From: Mycobacterium lehmannii
GTDB taxonomy: Bacteria > Actinomycetota > Actinomycetes > Mycobacteriales > Mycobacteriaceae
Assembly: GCF_002245535.1 (NCBI RefSeq)
Contig: NZ_NKCN01000006.1
Span: forward strand, 62,001-126,000
DNA: 64,000 bases
Direction: 5' to 3'
The notes under the pieces were generated by a model that ran no database searches, was not told the origin of the DNA, and saw only the letters and a program-made list of their open reading frames with translations. Below, piece after piece: positions 54,260 to 64,000 of the stretch. Position numbers and translations under genes: made by a program. Positions within the stretch are counted from its first letter, which is position 1. Each line of letters opens with the position of its first letter.

Positions 54260-55162
54260 CTACAGGCTCTGCAGGATCTCCCGGGCCAGGTTGGCGGTCT
54301 CCGACGGTGTCTTGCCGACCTTGACGCCCGCGGCCTCCAGCGCTTCCTTCTTCGCGGCGGCGGTGCCCGAGGAGCCCGACACGATGGCGCCGGCGTGGCC
54401 CATGGTCTTGCCCTCCGGTGCGGTAAACCCTGCCACGTAGCCGACGACGGGCTTGCTGACGTTCTCCTTGATGTAATCGGCCGCGCGCTCTTCGGCGTCA
54501 CCGCCGATCTCACCGATCATCACGATGACCTTGGTGTCGGGGTCCTTCTCGAATGCCTCGATCGCGTCGATGTGCGTGGTACCGATGACGGGGTCGCCGC
54601 CGATGCCGATGGCGGTCGAGAACCCGAAATCGCGCAGTTCGAACATCATCTGATAGGTCAGCGTGCCGGACTTCGACACCAGGCCGACCGGGCCCGGACC
54701 GGTGATGTTGGCAGGCGTGATCCCGGCCAGCGCCTCGCTGGGCGTGATGATGCCCGGGCAGTTGGGGCCGATGATGCGGGTCTTCTGCCCTTTTGCAACG
54801 TTGTAGGCCCACGCATACGCGGTGTCCTGCACCGGAATTCCCTCGGTGATGACGACCAGCAGCGGGATTTCCGCGTCGATAGCTTCGATGATCGCGTCCT
54901 TGGCGAACTTCGGCGGCACGAACACCACCGACACGTCGGCGCCGGTCTCCTTCATCGCCTCGGCGACGGAGCCGAACACCGGCAACTCGACGTCCTTGCC
55001 GTCCTTGTCCTTGTGCGAGACCGTCGTGCCGGCCTTGCGGGCGTTGACACCGCCGACCAGCTGCGTGCCGGCCTTGAGCATCAGCGCGGTGTGCTTGGTG
55101 CCTTCGCCGCCGGTGATGCCCTGGACGATGACCTTGGAGTCCTTGTTCAAAAAGATCGACAT
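54260..55162 (-). CDS. sucD: Succinyl-CoA synthetase alpha subunit
   Basis: TCA-cycle substrate-level phosphorylation. 300 residues. CoA-binding N-terminus ([28 protein letters not shown]), [13 protein letters not shown], and the phosphohistidine loop near the C-terminus ([23 protein letters not shown], with His of GHAGA). Standard length. Follows sucC by 12 bp. Confidence 0.97.
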   Translation of the reverse strand: MSIFLNKDSKVIVQGITGGEGTKHTALMLKAGTQLVGGVNARKAGTTVSHKDKDGKDVELPVFGSVAEAMKETGADVSVVFVPPKFAKDAIIEAIDAEIPLLVVITEGIPVQDTAYAWAYNVAKGQKTRIIGPNCPGIITPSEALAGITPANITGPGPVGLVSKSGTLTYQMMFELRDFGFSTAIGIGGDPVIGTTHIDAIEAFEKDPDTKVIVMIGEIGGDAEERAADYIKENVSKPVVGYVAGFTAPEGKTMGHAGAIVSGSSGTAAAKKEALEAAGVKVGKTPSETANLAREILQSL

Positions 55163-55174
55163 GAGGTGCGTCCC

Positions 55175-56338
<1,164 letters not shown>

Positions 56339-56620
56339 TGGCTGTGGAACGTCCCTGTCTCTAGCGCGTCGATTGCGGAGTTGTTGGGCCGAAGGCTCGG
56401 TGGAACTTTATCCACACGCCCAGAACGTGTTGGCACCGCCCACCGCTCATGTGGTAGATCTCACCAGCTCGGCTCAGTGATACAAATCACAATCTCCCGC
56501 GGAATAGGCTCTCGGCTTGCAGCCGTCGTCGCGAGTTGGTTAACGTGCCTCTGGTCTCGATAACGCTTTGGTCACGACAGGCAATCCCGCAGGCTTCTCG
56601 ACAGGCAAGGACACCCCAGG
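56339..56620. promoter_or_regulatory. Divergent regulatory region sucC / M23 peptidase gene
   Basis: 282 bp with no gene. It contains the CRP-type site at 56476-56491 and must supply the promoters of sucCD and of the M23 peptidase gene. No riboswitch-like structure was recognised. Confidence 0.5.
56476..56491. promoter_or_regulatory. CRP-like site in the sucC / M23 peptidase intergenic region
   Basis: AGTGATACAAATCACA carries GTGA-N6-TCAC with a full right half-site. The M. tuberculosis Rv0950c-sucC region is, as I recall, among the predicted CRP (Rv3676) targets, which would make this a conserved site. Confidence 0.6.
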
Positions 56621-57685
56621 TTGGCTTCGCACCGTTCGTCCGGATCTCATCGCAGATCGTCGACGAACCGGCAAATCAGCCGCCGTGCAAGCGAATCCCC
56701 CGCCGAAGTCACCGACATCATCCCGTTCAACGAGTTCGGCGATCTCGCTGACATCGACTACAGCGAGAACAGCGCGTTCGACCGCGAAGCCCAGGTCATC
56801 CACGCCCCCGAGCTCGATGACCTGACCGACACCGACGACCTCGTCCCGCTGCGTCTCGCCGTGCCATCGGAGTTCCAGTCCGGAGCCCGGTCTGGTGCAA
56901 GGCACGCGCGCCGCTCGCACGCCTACCGCGACAGCCACACCGACACCAGCGACGGCATGGACGCGACCGACGTCATCCGCATCGGCAACCGCACGCCTGC
57001 GCACCGCAAGCAGGAAGTTCCCGTCAAGGGTCGGCTGATGGTCGCCGCGATGGCCGTCGGCGCCACCGCCGCGGGCGCGTACTCGATGGCCAATGCGGCC
57101 CACGAGAAGTCCTCGGAGGCCGTCCTGGCCGTCGGCCAGTCCGCAATGGCCAACCCGGTGAGCGAGACGTCAGGCGGTATGCAGGTGGTCGCCGTGACAC
57201 CGGCCGCCAGCTCGGCAATGCACACCGAGGAGATCCAGAAGGCGGCCGCATTCGCCCAGGAGCGCGCCGAGCGCGAAGCCCGGCTGCAGCGGCCGATGTT
57301 CGTGACGCCCACCACCGGCGTGTGGACGTCGGGCTTCGGTTACCGCTGGGGTGCCCTGCACGGCGGCATCGACATCGCGAACTCGATCGGCACGCCGGTG
57401 CTCGCCGCCTCCGACGGCGTGGTCATCTCGGCCGGGCCGTATGCCGGTTACGGCAACATGGTCAAGGTCCGCCACGCCGACGGCACCGTGACGCTCTACG
57501 GCCACCTCAGCTCGTGGTCGGTGGATGTCGGCCAGCGGGTGTGGGCGGGCGATCAGATCGCCAAGATGGGCAACACCGGCAACTCGACAGGCCCGCACCT
57601 GCACTTCGAGGTGCACCTGAACGGCACCGACCGCGTGGACCCCGTGGGCTGGTTGGCCAAACGCGGCCTGTCGTTCGGCAACTAG
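56621..57685 (+). CDS. M23-family (LytM) peptidoglycan endopeptidase-like protein
   Basis: 354 residues from TTG 56621 (start uncertain). A hydrophilic acidic N-terminus, a membrane or signal segment (about 137-160, GRLMVAAMAVGATAAGAYSMA), a coiled region (IQKAAAFAQERAEREAR), then a LytM domain (about 226-350). Zinc ligands are intact: HGGIDIAN (His, Asp) and HLHFE (His-x-His), with GHLS. Could cleave peptidoglycan cross-links or act as an activator. Rv0950c equivalent. Two-copy repeats are absent. Confidence 0.88.
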   Translation: MASHRSSGSHRRSSTNRQISRRASESPAEVTDIIPFNEFGDLADIDYSENSAFDREAQVIHAPELDDLTDTDDLVPLRLAVPSEFQSGARSGARHARRSHAYRDSHTDTSDGMDATDVIRIGNRTPAHRKQEVPVKGRLMVAAMAVGATAAGAYSMANAAHEKSSEAVLAVGQSAMANPVSETSGGMQVVAVTPAASSAMHTEEIQKAAAFAQERAEREARLQRPMFVTPTTGVWTSGFGYRWGALHGGIDIANSIGTPVLAASDGVVISAGPYAGYGNMVKVRHADGTVTLYGHLSSWSVDVGQRVWAGDQIAKMGNTGNSTGPHLHFEVHLNGTDRVDPVGWLAKRGLSFGN

Positions 57686-57694
57686 TCTGGCCGA

Positions 57695-58348
57695 GTGGCC
57701 AGCGACGACGATTCCGATCTGACACGCCAATCACCCCACTCCCCGTCGAGCGCGGAAACAGGCATCATTCGTCGACACCCTTCCGGTGAGATTCCGACCG
57801 GCCAGGACCCGCAGACGAGCATCATCCGGCGTCATCCGACTGGCTCGATTCCAATCGCCGGCCCGCCGACGCAGATGGCGGACGGCGGCGCCACGCAGCT
57901 GTCCGACCGCGCCGCGCCCGAGACGGCCTACATACCGCGCGCCCGCCCGGTCGCTGTCTCCCCGACGGGATCGCCGCCGGCCAACCCGAAGACCGCTATC
58001 GCCACCGCGGTCGGCAGCATCCTGACCGGATGGGCCACCGCAGTCATCGCCACCGATCTGATCACCGGCTGGTGGCGCACCGACCAATTGTTCTGCGTCG
58101 CGGTCGGCTTCCTGACCGCGATCTCGGCGGCGGCCCTCATCGCCGGGCTGATCGGACTGCTGTTGCGCCGCTGGGTGAGCCGCCTGCTGGTCATGGTGGG
58201 GTCGATGGTGGCGCTGCTGATCTTCTCCAGCCTGTTCGTGGCCGGGGCCAAGCTACCAGCCGTGGTGTATGCGATCCCGGTGTTGCCGATCGCGACCATC
58301 GTGCTCGCCGCCCTGCCCGCCACCGGACGCTGGGAGCGTTCTGGTTAG
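57695..58348 (+). CDS. Membrane protein with N-terminal IIRRHP repeats
   Basis: 217 residues from GTG 57695. The first 95 residues are hydrophilic and contain two near-copies of IIRRHPSG/TG-x-IP (about 25-36 and 43-54). They are followed by four membrane helices (about 100-212). The arrangement, disordered basic N-terminus then a membrane bundle, resembles mycobacterial envelope scaffolds, but I do not recognise the family. It starts 9 bp after the M23 peptidase stop and overlaps uvrD1 by 4 bp on the other strand. Confidence 0.7.
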   Translation: MASDDDSDLTRQSPHSPSSAETGIIRRHPSGEIPTGQDPQTSIIRRHPTGSIPIAGPPTQMADGGATQLSDRAAPETAYIPRARPVAVSPTGSPPANPKTAIATAVGSILTGWATAVIATDLITGWWRTDQLFCVAVGFLTAISAAALIAGLIGLLLRRWVSRLLVMVGSMVALLIFSSLFVAGAKLPAVVYAIPVLPIATIVLAALPATGRWERSG

Positions 58349-60663
58349 AGCTTGGTGATCGGCGCGTGGTTGTGCATCAGTTTGACCCGACCTGAGCTTC
58401 CGAAGTCGATGAGCGACATCGCCGACTCGCCGACGCCGCTCACCTCTTCCACCCGGCCCAACCCGTACTTATCGTGCGTGACCCGGTCGCCGGGCTCGAG
58501 CACCAGCAGCGGGCGCTTGCCCGCACCGGACCGCGTCGGCGACGGCCGCGGTGTCCCGAACCGGCCCGCCCCGCTCACGGGTGCGCTGAACGACGGTGTC
58601 GGGTCGGTGCGCCGCCAGTCGATCAGGTGTTGCGGAATCTCCTTGAGGAAGCGCGATTCCGGGTTGAGCATCGGTTGGCCCCATGACGAGCGGACCTTGG
58701 CTCGGCTCAGGTAGAGCCGCTGGCGCGCGCGGGTGATGCCGACGTAGGCCAACCGGCGCTCCTCGGACAGCTCGGCAGGATCGCCCAGCGCCCGCATGTG
58801 CGGGAACATGCCGTCCTCCCATCCGGTCACGAAGACGACAGGAAACTCGAGGCCCTTGGCGGTGTGCAGCGTCATCATCGTCACGACACCCGCACCGTGC
58901 TCGGGAAGCTCGTCGGCGTCGGCGACCAGTGAGACCCGTTCCAGGAACTGGGCCAGCACCCCGGTGTCGGGGATGTCCTCGTCCAGCTGCTCGTCATCGG
59001 CAAGCGCCTGCGCGTTGGCCAGGTCGGTGCTGAATTCGTGTGCAACGCTGACCAACTCGTTGAGGTTGTCCAGCCGCGCGAGATCCTGCGGATCGCTCGA
59101 CGACTCGAGTTCGGCTCGATACCCGGTGCGGTCGAGCACCGCCTCGACCAACTCGCCGAGTTCACCGTCGAGGCGGCCGCGCAGATCGTCGAGCATCTCC
59201 ACGAACGCCGAGATGCACTTCTCCGCACGGGAGTTGAGCATCGGCACCTTGCCCTCGGCGGCCGCCTGCAGGGCGTCGTTGAAGCTCAGGCCGGTGTTCT
59301 CGGCATACACAGCGACGCAGGCTTCGGCGCGGTCGCCGATGCCGCGGCGCGGAGTGTTCAGGATCCGACGCATGCTCACCGAGTCGCCGGGGTTGTCCAG
59401 CACCCGCAGGTACGCGACGATGTCGCGGATCTCCCTGCGTTCGTAGAACCGCACTCCCCCAACGACTTTGTAGGGGATTCCCGCACGGATGAACACCTCT
59501 TCGAGCGCGCGCGAGGAGTTGTTGGTGCGGTAGAACACCGCGACATCTGAGTAACTACCACCGTCGTCGACGAGCGCGTCGATCTCCTGGGCGACGAATC
59601 GCGCCTCGTCGTGCTCGTTGTCGGCGACATAGCCGACGATCAGCTCGCCCTCCCCCTCGTCGGTCCACAGCCGCTTCTCGCGGCGGCCGGCGTTGCGGGA
59701 GATCACCGCGTTCGCGGCGTTGAGGATGTTCTGCGTGGAGCGGTAATTCTGTTCCAGCAGAATGGTTGTGGCGTTCGGGTAGTCGCGTTCGAAATCCTCG
59801 ATGTTGCGGATCGTCGCACCGCGGAACGCGTAGATCGACTGGTCGGCATCGCCCACCACGCACAGTTCGGCCGGCGGCACCCCGTCGACCGTTTCAGTTC
59901 CCACGAGTTCCCGCACCAGCACGTACTGGGCGTGGTTGGTGTCCTGGTACTCGTCGACCAGGATGTGCCGGAACCGGCGCCGGTAGTACTGCGCGATCTG
60001 CGGAAACGCCTGCAGCACAGCGACCGTCTCACCGATCAGGTCGTCGAAGTCGAGCGCGTTGGCCGCGCGCAGGCGGCGCTGATACTCGGCGTATACCTCG
60101 GCGATGATGCCGGGCAACTCCTCGCCCGCCTCCGAGGCCTCGGCCGCCGCCTGCTCCGGGCCGACCAACTCGTTCTTGTGGTTGGAGATGGCATTGGACA
60201 GCAGCCGCGGCGAATACCGCTTGGTGTCCAGGCCCATATCCTTGCCGATCATCAGCAGCAGGCGACGCGAGTCGTCAGCGTCGTAGATCGAGAAGTTCGA
60301 ATTGAGGCCCTTGATCAGGGAGGCCTGGTTGCGCAGGATGCGCACGCAGGTGGAGTGAAACGTCGACACCCACATGGCGCGGGCGCGGGGCCCGACCAGG
60401 CCCACCACCCGCTCGCGCATCTCGGCGGCGGCCTTGTTGGTGAAGGTGATGGCCAGCACCTGCCCGACGCCGACGTCGCGGGCGGCCAGCAGGTAGGCGA
60501 TCCTGCGGGTGAGCACGGCGGTCTTGCCCGAGCCGGCACCAGCGACGATGAGCAGCGGCGAGCCCTCGTGCAGGACGGCCTGGCGCTGCTGCGGGTTGAG
60601 CCCCTCGAGCAGTTGGTCGGATTCGGTGGCACCGTTCGGTGCGATCAGGTTCGGTGCGCTCAT
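58345..60663 (-). CDS. uvrD1: ATP-dependent DNA helicase UvrD1/PcrA
   Basis: Superfamily 1A helicase for nucleotide excision repair and replication restart; mycobacterial UvrD1 works with Ku. 772 residues from ATG 60663. Motif I AGAGSGKTAVLTRR (41-54), Ia FTNKAA, II DEYQDTN, III VGDADQSIYAFRGA, IV NYRS, V HTAKGLEF, VI RLAYVGITRAR. The C-terminal tail carries a Tudor-like segment (LVLEPGDRVTHDKYGLGRV) typical of PcrA/UvrD. Rv0949 equivalent. Confidence 0.97.
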   Translation of the reverse strand: MSAPNLIAPNGATESDQLLEGLNPQQRQAVLHEGSPLLIVAGAGSGKTAVLTRRIAYLLAARDVGVGQVLAITFTNKAAAEMRERVVGLVGPRARAMWVSTFHSTCVRILRNQASLIKGLNSNFSIYDADDSRRLLLMIGKDMGLDTKRYSPRLLSNAISNHKNELVGPEQAAAEASEAGEELPGIIAEVYAEYQRRLRAANALDFDDLIGETVAVLQAFPQIAQYYRRRFRHILVDEYQDTNHAQYVLVRELVGTETVDGVPPAELCVVGDADQSIYAFRGATIRNIEDFERDYPNATTILLEQNYRSTQNILNAANAVISRNAGRREKRLWTDEGEGELIVGYVADNEHDEARFVAQEIDALVDDGGSYSDVAVFYRTNNSSRALEEVFIRAGIPYKVVGGVRFYERREIRDIVAYLRVLDNPGDSVSMRRILNTPRRGIGDRAEACVAVYAENTGLSFNDALQAAAEGKVPMLNSRAEKCISAFVEMLDDLRGRLDGELGELVEAVLDRTGYRAELESSSDPQDLARLDNLNELVSVAHEFSTDLANAQALADDEQLDEDIPDTGVLAQFLERVSLVADADELPEHGAGVVTMMTLHTAKGLEFPVVFVTGWEDGMFPHMRALGDPAELSEERRLAYVGITRARQRLYLSRAKVRSSWGQPMLNPESRFLKEIPQHLIDWRRTDPTPSFSAPVSGAGRFGTPRPSPTRSGAGKRPLLVLEPGDRVTHDKYGLGRVEEVSGVGESAMSLIDFGSSGRVKLMHNHAPITKL

Positions 60664-60873
60664 GTCGGTATCGAACTTACCGCCGTACAGGGACACGACC
60701 GCGGTCGAACCGCGCATCAACTCAGCGGTCGAACCGCCCACGGCTTTGCGCTGGCCCAGCGTTTGGTGGCACACTTTGTCCCGTGCTCAGCAAACAGCGA
60801 TTCATCTACGGGTACCGATCCGCGGCACCCGTGGTCTAGCTGTTGCCGAGAGCTCCGCGAGGTGGTGAAACGC

Positions 60874-61137
60874 ATGACGACCGAAACCGAGACTGTGCCC
60901 GATATCGATGACCTGCGCCGGGAGATCGACCGGCTGGACGCCGAGATTCTCGCTGCCGTGAAGCGCCGCACCGAGGTGTCGAAGTTGATCGGTCAGGCCA
61001 GGATGGCCTCCGGCGGCACGCGCCTGGTGCACAGCCGCGAGATGAAGGTCATCGAGCGCTACAGCGAACTCGGCCCCGACGGCAAAGACCTCGCGATGCT
61101 GTTGCTGCGGCTGGGCCGCGGCCGCCTCGGCCACTGA
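60874..61137 (+). CDS. Chorismate mutase (AroQ-delta type)
   Basis: Converts chorismate to prephenate for Phe and Tyr. 87 residues from ATG 60874. All-helical AroQ fold: LRREIDRLDAEILAAVKRRTEVSKLIG, then RLVHSREMKVIERYSELGPDGKDLAMLLLRLGRGRLGH. The short size and this C-terminus are those of M. tuberculosis Rv0948c, which is weak alone and strongly activated in a complex with DAHP synthase AroG; the same is expected here. Also relevant to pabB in this window, as both use chorismate. Confidence 0.94.
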   Translation: MTTETETVPDIDDLRREIDRLDAEILAAVKRRTEVSKLIGQARMASGGTRLVHSREMKVIERYSELGPDGKDLAMLLLRLGRGRLGH

Positions 61138-61197
61138 CCTCCCGAGTGATCTCGGTGCACCACAAGTCGATCAGCGATCGGTAGCGCACCCAAGTCC

Positions 61198-63198
61198 CTA
61201 ACGCAGCGCGTCGGTCAGCCACGGCGTCAACCACTCGACCGCCTCCGGCGTGGGATGCACACCGTCGCTGCGGATGCGGATCCCGTCGATCCAGTTGGTG
61301 TAGCCGCCGTTCGGGCCGAGCTTGCGGTTCAGGTCGAGCACGGTGACGTTCGAGCGGTACTTGACGGCGCTGCGCAGCAACGCGTTCCAGTCGTCGACCC
61401 GGTCGGGATCGTCCTCCGGGTACAGGCTGCCGTCGCGTTTCTCGGCACGGCGGTTGTAGGGCTCGGTCGTGACGACGACGCGCGCGCCGGTCGAGGACAG
61501 GATGTCGAGCGCGCGGTTGAGTTCGGCGCGGAGATAGGCGTCGTATGTCGGCTCGCCGATGTGGGTCCACCGGCCCTCGTTCATCCGGTCGACGACTTCC
61601 CACCGGCCCACGATCAGCAGCACCACGTCGGGCCGGTCGTGCTTGACCCGCTCCGACCACCTGCTCGGCCACGTGTCGCAGGCGGGCTTCTGGTTCAGCG
61701 TCTGGCCGACGTAGCGGTACGGTCCGCCGCGCGCGATGCCGCACCCGATCGTCGTGTAGTCGGTGAACCTCAGACCCGGTGTCTCCGGCAGGTAGCGCAT
61801 CAACGTCCACGCCACCGAGTCGCCGAACACCGCGACGGTCCTGGTGTTCGGATCGCGGGCGGCGCTCCGCTCCACCGGGATCGGCACCTCCGGCGCCACC
61901 AGCGCCGCGGAGTCGATGCTCGAATCCTGAATCGGCGGGCCTGACGGCACGCCGACCGGCAGCACGGTCATCGTGATCACCGCGGCGGTGGCGGCCGTCG
62001 CACCGGCCAACGGCAGCATCGGCACGATCACCGGCCGCCAGCGCCGGATGGGCTGTTCGAGCAACCACCACGACAGCGCAGCGACCGCCAGCGTCGCCGT
62101 ACACCGCACCGCGAACAGCGACCAGCCGGACCACCCGGTGCGCTCACCGTTGATCGCCAGGAAGATCGGCCAGTGCCACAGATAGACCCCGTAGGAGATC
62201 GCGCCCAGCCACACCAGCGGCCGCCACGCCAGGACCCGCGCGACCGGCCCTTCCTGATCCATCGCCACCGCACCGATCACGCAGGCGGCGGCGAGCGCGA
62301 CGATGATCAGCAGGCCGTTACGGAAGTCGCCGGCGCTGCCGGTCGCCATGTGCACCGCGAACCCCAGGACGACGACACCGACGACGGACACCGCGCGGGC
62401 GACCCCCCGCAGCCATCGGGTCCTGATCACCGGCCCGGCCAGCGTCACGGTGGTCCAGTCCCGAACCAGCAGGGCGGCCGCCGCAGCGCCGACGAGCAGT
62501 GCCTGCGCGCGGGTGTCGGTGCCGAAGTAGATCCGGTTCAGCGTCCCGTCGTCGATCAACAGAATCGCCGCCGCCGCCGAGGCAATCGCCCCCGCGCCGG
62601 CGACACCCAGAACGGCCCACCGCAGATGGGTCGGGTCCCGACGACAGAAGACGAACGCGACGGCGATCAGCACCAGCGGCCAGAACAGGTAGTACTGCTC
62701 CTCGACGCCCAACGACCAGGTGTGCTGCAGCGGCGAAGGTGGTGCGCCCTGGGAGAAGTAGTCGGTGCGCTGGGCGACGAACGCCCAGTTGGCCACCCAG
62801 AAGAACGACGCGACGGCGTCGTCCCGCAGGTTGGCGATCGCCTCGGTCGAGAAGAACTCCCGCGCCGCCACCACCGCGAGCACCATCACCAGCAGGGCGG
62901 GCAGCAGCCGCCGGGCGCGACGTATCCAGAAGTCGCGCAGCCGGATTCGACCGGTGCGTGCGTGCTCGTCGAGCAGCAGCGAGGTGATCAAAAAGCCGCT
63001 GAGCACGAAGAACACGTCGACGCCGAGGAAGCCGCCGTCGACGCCGGGAATGCCGCCGTGGTCGGCGAGCACGAGTGCGACGGCGATGGCGCGGATGCCG
63101 TCGAGGGCGGGGATCTCGCCACGCCGATGCGCACGCGAGGAGGGATGTACTGACAGCGGGCGGCGATCAGCGGGCGCGACGGAGCGACGCGCATTCAC
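61198..63198 (-). CDS. Acyltransferase-3 / SGNH membrane protein (OatA-like)
   Basis: 666 residues. N-terminal acyltransferase-3 domain (about 28-400) of some ten membrane helices with GEIPALDGIRAIAVALVLADH, GVDVFFVLSGFLITSLLL and LGVEEQYYLFWP. C-terminal SGNH domain (about 445-665) with Ser block AVFGDSVAW, the GCGI region, LLIVGRW, and DGVHPTPEAVEWL with the catalytic Asp/His. Such proteins acylate cell-wall glycans or extracellular lipids on the outer face. Acceptor unknown. Confidence 0.9.
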   Translation of the reverse strand: MNARRSVAPADRRPLSVHPSSRAHRRGEIPALDGIRAIAVALVLADHGGIPGVDGGFLGVDVFFVLSGFLITSLLLDEHARTGRIRLRDFWIRRARRLLPALLVMVLAVVAAREFFSTEAIANLRDDAVASFFWVANWAFVAQRTDYFSQGAPPSPLQHTWSLGVEEQYYLFWPLVLIAVAFVFCRRDPTHLRWAVLGVAGAGAIASAAAAILLIDDGTLNRIYFGTDTRAQALLVGAAAAALLVRDWTTVTLAGPVIRTRWLRGVARAVSVVGVVVLGFAVHMATGSAGDFRNGLLIIVALAAACVIGAVAMDQEGPVARVLAWRPLVWLGAISYGVYLWHWPIFLAINGERTGWSGWSLFAVRCTATLAVAALSWWLLEQPIRRWRPVIVPMLPLAGATAATAAVITMTVLPVGVPSGPPIQDSSIDSAALVAPEVPIPVERSAARDPNTRTVAVFGDSVAWTLMRYLPETPGLRFTDYTTIGCGIARGGPYRYVGQTLNQKPACDTWPSRWSERVKHDRPDVVLLIVGRWEVVDRMNEGRWTHIGEPTYDAYLRAELNRALDILSSTGARVVVTTEPYNRRAEKRDGSLYPEDDPDRVDDWNALLRSAVKYRSNVTVLDLNRKLGPNGGYTNWIDGIRIRSDGVHPTPEAVEWLTPWLTDALR

Positions 63199-63256
63199 TT
63201 GCGAAATCTTGCCCGTGCGAGCCGACGTGCCGCGGCAGGCGCGGCGGCGTGTCGAA

Positions 63257-64000
63257 CTACTTCGTCAGCGCGATGTATTTCACCTCGAGGTACTCCTCGA
63301 TGCCCTCGAACCCGCCCTCGCGCCCGAAGCCGGACTCCTTGACGCCGCCGAACGGCGCGGCGGGGTCGGAGACCACGCCGCGGTTGATGCCGACGATGCC
63401 GGACTCGAGGCTTTCGGCGACGCGCAGCGCGCGGTCCAGCGACTGGGTGTATATGTAGGCGGCCAGCCCGTACTCGGTGTCGTTGGCCGCGGCGACGCCC
63501 TCCTCCTCGGTGTCGAAACCGGTGATCGGCGCGACGGGGCCGAAAACCTCCTCGGACAGGATGCGGGCGCCGGCGGGCACGTCGGCCAGCACCGTGGCCG
63601 GGTAGAAGCTGCCGGGACCGTCGGGGGCGACGCCGCCGACCGCGACGGTCGCGCCCCGCGACACCGCGTCGGACACCAGATCCTCGACGGTGGCGACCTG
63701 CTTGGCGTTGATCAGCGGCCCGAGTGTGGCCGACTCGTCGATGCCCTTGCCGAGGGTGAACTCGCTCATCCGCTTGACCAGCTTGTCGGTGAACTCCGCG
63801 CGCACCGAGTTCGCGACGTGGAAACGGTTGGCCGCCGTGCACGCCTCGCCACCGTTGCGCATCTTGGCCAGGATGGCGCCCTCGACGGCGGCATCGACGT
63901 CGGCGTCGTCGAACACCACGAACGGGGCGTTGCCGCCCAGTTCCATCGACGTGCGCAGAAGTTTGTCGGCCGACTGTTTGACCAGCGTTTTGCCCACCCC
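63257..64000 (-). CDS. NAD(P)-dependent succinate-semialdehyde dehydrogenase, C-terminal part (cut by edge)
   Basis: About 247 residues of the C-terminal half of an aldehyde dehydrogenase, open through the right edge on the minus strand. It begins at the GKTLVKQSADKLLRTSMELGGNAPFVV segment with the general-base Glu, then NGGEACTAANR with the nucleophilic Cys, LSEEVFGPVAPI, and the C-terminal GGVKESGFGREGGFEGIEEYLEVKYI. The GGEACTAANR form and the ending are those of GabD-type enzymes (succinate semialdehyde to succinate). The N-terminal cofactor domain lies outside the window. Confidence 0.85.
   Translation of the reverse strand, partial: GVGKTLVKQSADKLLRTSMELGGNAPFVVFDDADVDAAVEGAILAKMRNGGEACTAANRFHVANSVRAEFTDKLVKRMSEFTLGKGIDESATLGPLINAKQVATVEDLVSDAVSRGATVAVGGVAPDGPGSFYPATVLADVPAGARILSEEVFGPVAPITGFDTEEEGVAAANDTEYGLAAYIYTQSLDRALRVAESLESGIVGINRGVVSDPAAPFGGVKESGFGREGGFEGIEEYLEVKYIALTK

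Overview
The window is high-GC actinobacterial DNA. It reads as chromosome of a fast-growing mycobacterium (Mycolicibacterium type). The gene order follows the M. tuberculosis segment that runs from about Rv1005c (pabB) down to Rv0948c (chorismate mutase), in reversed orientation; locus numbers here are from memory. Two MspA-type porin genes, a gene class missing from M. tuberculosis, point to a rapid grower. I see no phage, insertion sequence, CRISPR array or replication origin.

Layout. 1-6.1 kb: sigma-factor tail, pabB, rsmI, protein mannosyltransferase pmt, a GC3-poor DUF559 gene lying between two hairpin repeats, and arcA. 6.1-13.4 kb: soxR, alkB-like, two paralogous DUF5642 lipoproteins, a small exported protein, a PE-PPE-domain hydrolase, an LpqN-type lipoprotein, and aroE coupled to the cAMP-dependent lysine acetyltransferase patA. 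13.4-20.4 kb: sodA, an SDR, tRNA-Ala(CGC), the glpR / rimJ / moeA-like (Glp) / galU block, and 5-FTHF cyclo-ligase. 20.4-24.4 kb: an FmdB/Ruc-like gene under a CIRCE operator, a SAF-domain protein, mscL, and two porin genes whose mature products are identical. 24.4-29.1 kb: the envelope-stress cluster mprA-mprB-pepD-moaB2 with a newly noted 52-residue ORF after it, then rpmF.

29.3-37.8 kb: a tightly packed acyl-CoA operon (AtuA-like, fadE13, accD2, accA2, fadE12, echA7) behind a palindromic operator. 37.8-44.3 kb: an HTTM membrane pair, an NmrA-like SDR, a DUF1707 protein, and a VWA / MoxR-type AAA+ pair. 44.3-49.6 kb: lipoprotein, purH, purN, perM and the Rv0954-like membrane protein. 49.7-54.1 kb: sfnG, an F420-type LLM enzyme, orphan modA and a thiolase-like protein, with two KstR-like motifs. 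54.2-64 kb: sucD-sucC, M23 peptidase, a membrane protein, uvrD1, chorismate mutase, an acyltransferase-3/SGNH protein, and the 3' part of a succinate-semialdehyde dehydrogenase.

Regulation visible in the DNA: CIRCE (HrcA), a sox box, three CRP-type cAMP sites (the window also encodes the cAMP-activated PatA), KstR-like motifs, two further palindromic operators, and duplicated porin promoters. The main points for a second look are the hairpin repeats around the DUF559 gene, the duplicated porin with an altered constriction residue, the acyl-CoA operon of unknown substrate, and the degenerate MoeA (Glp) beside its membrane receptor.
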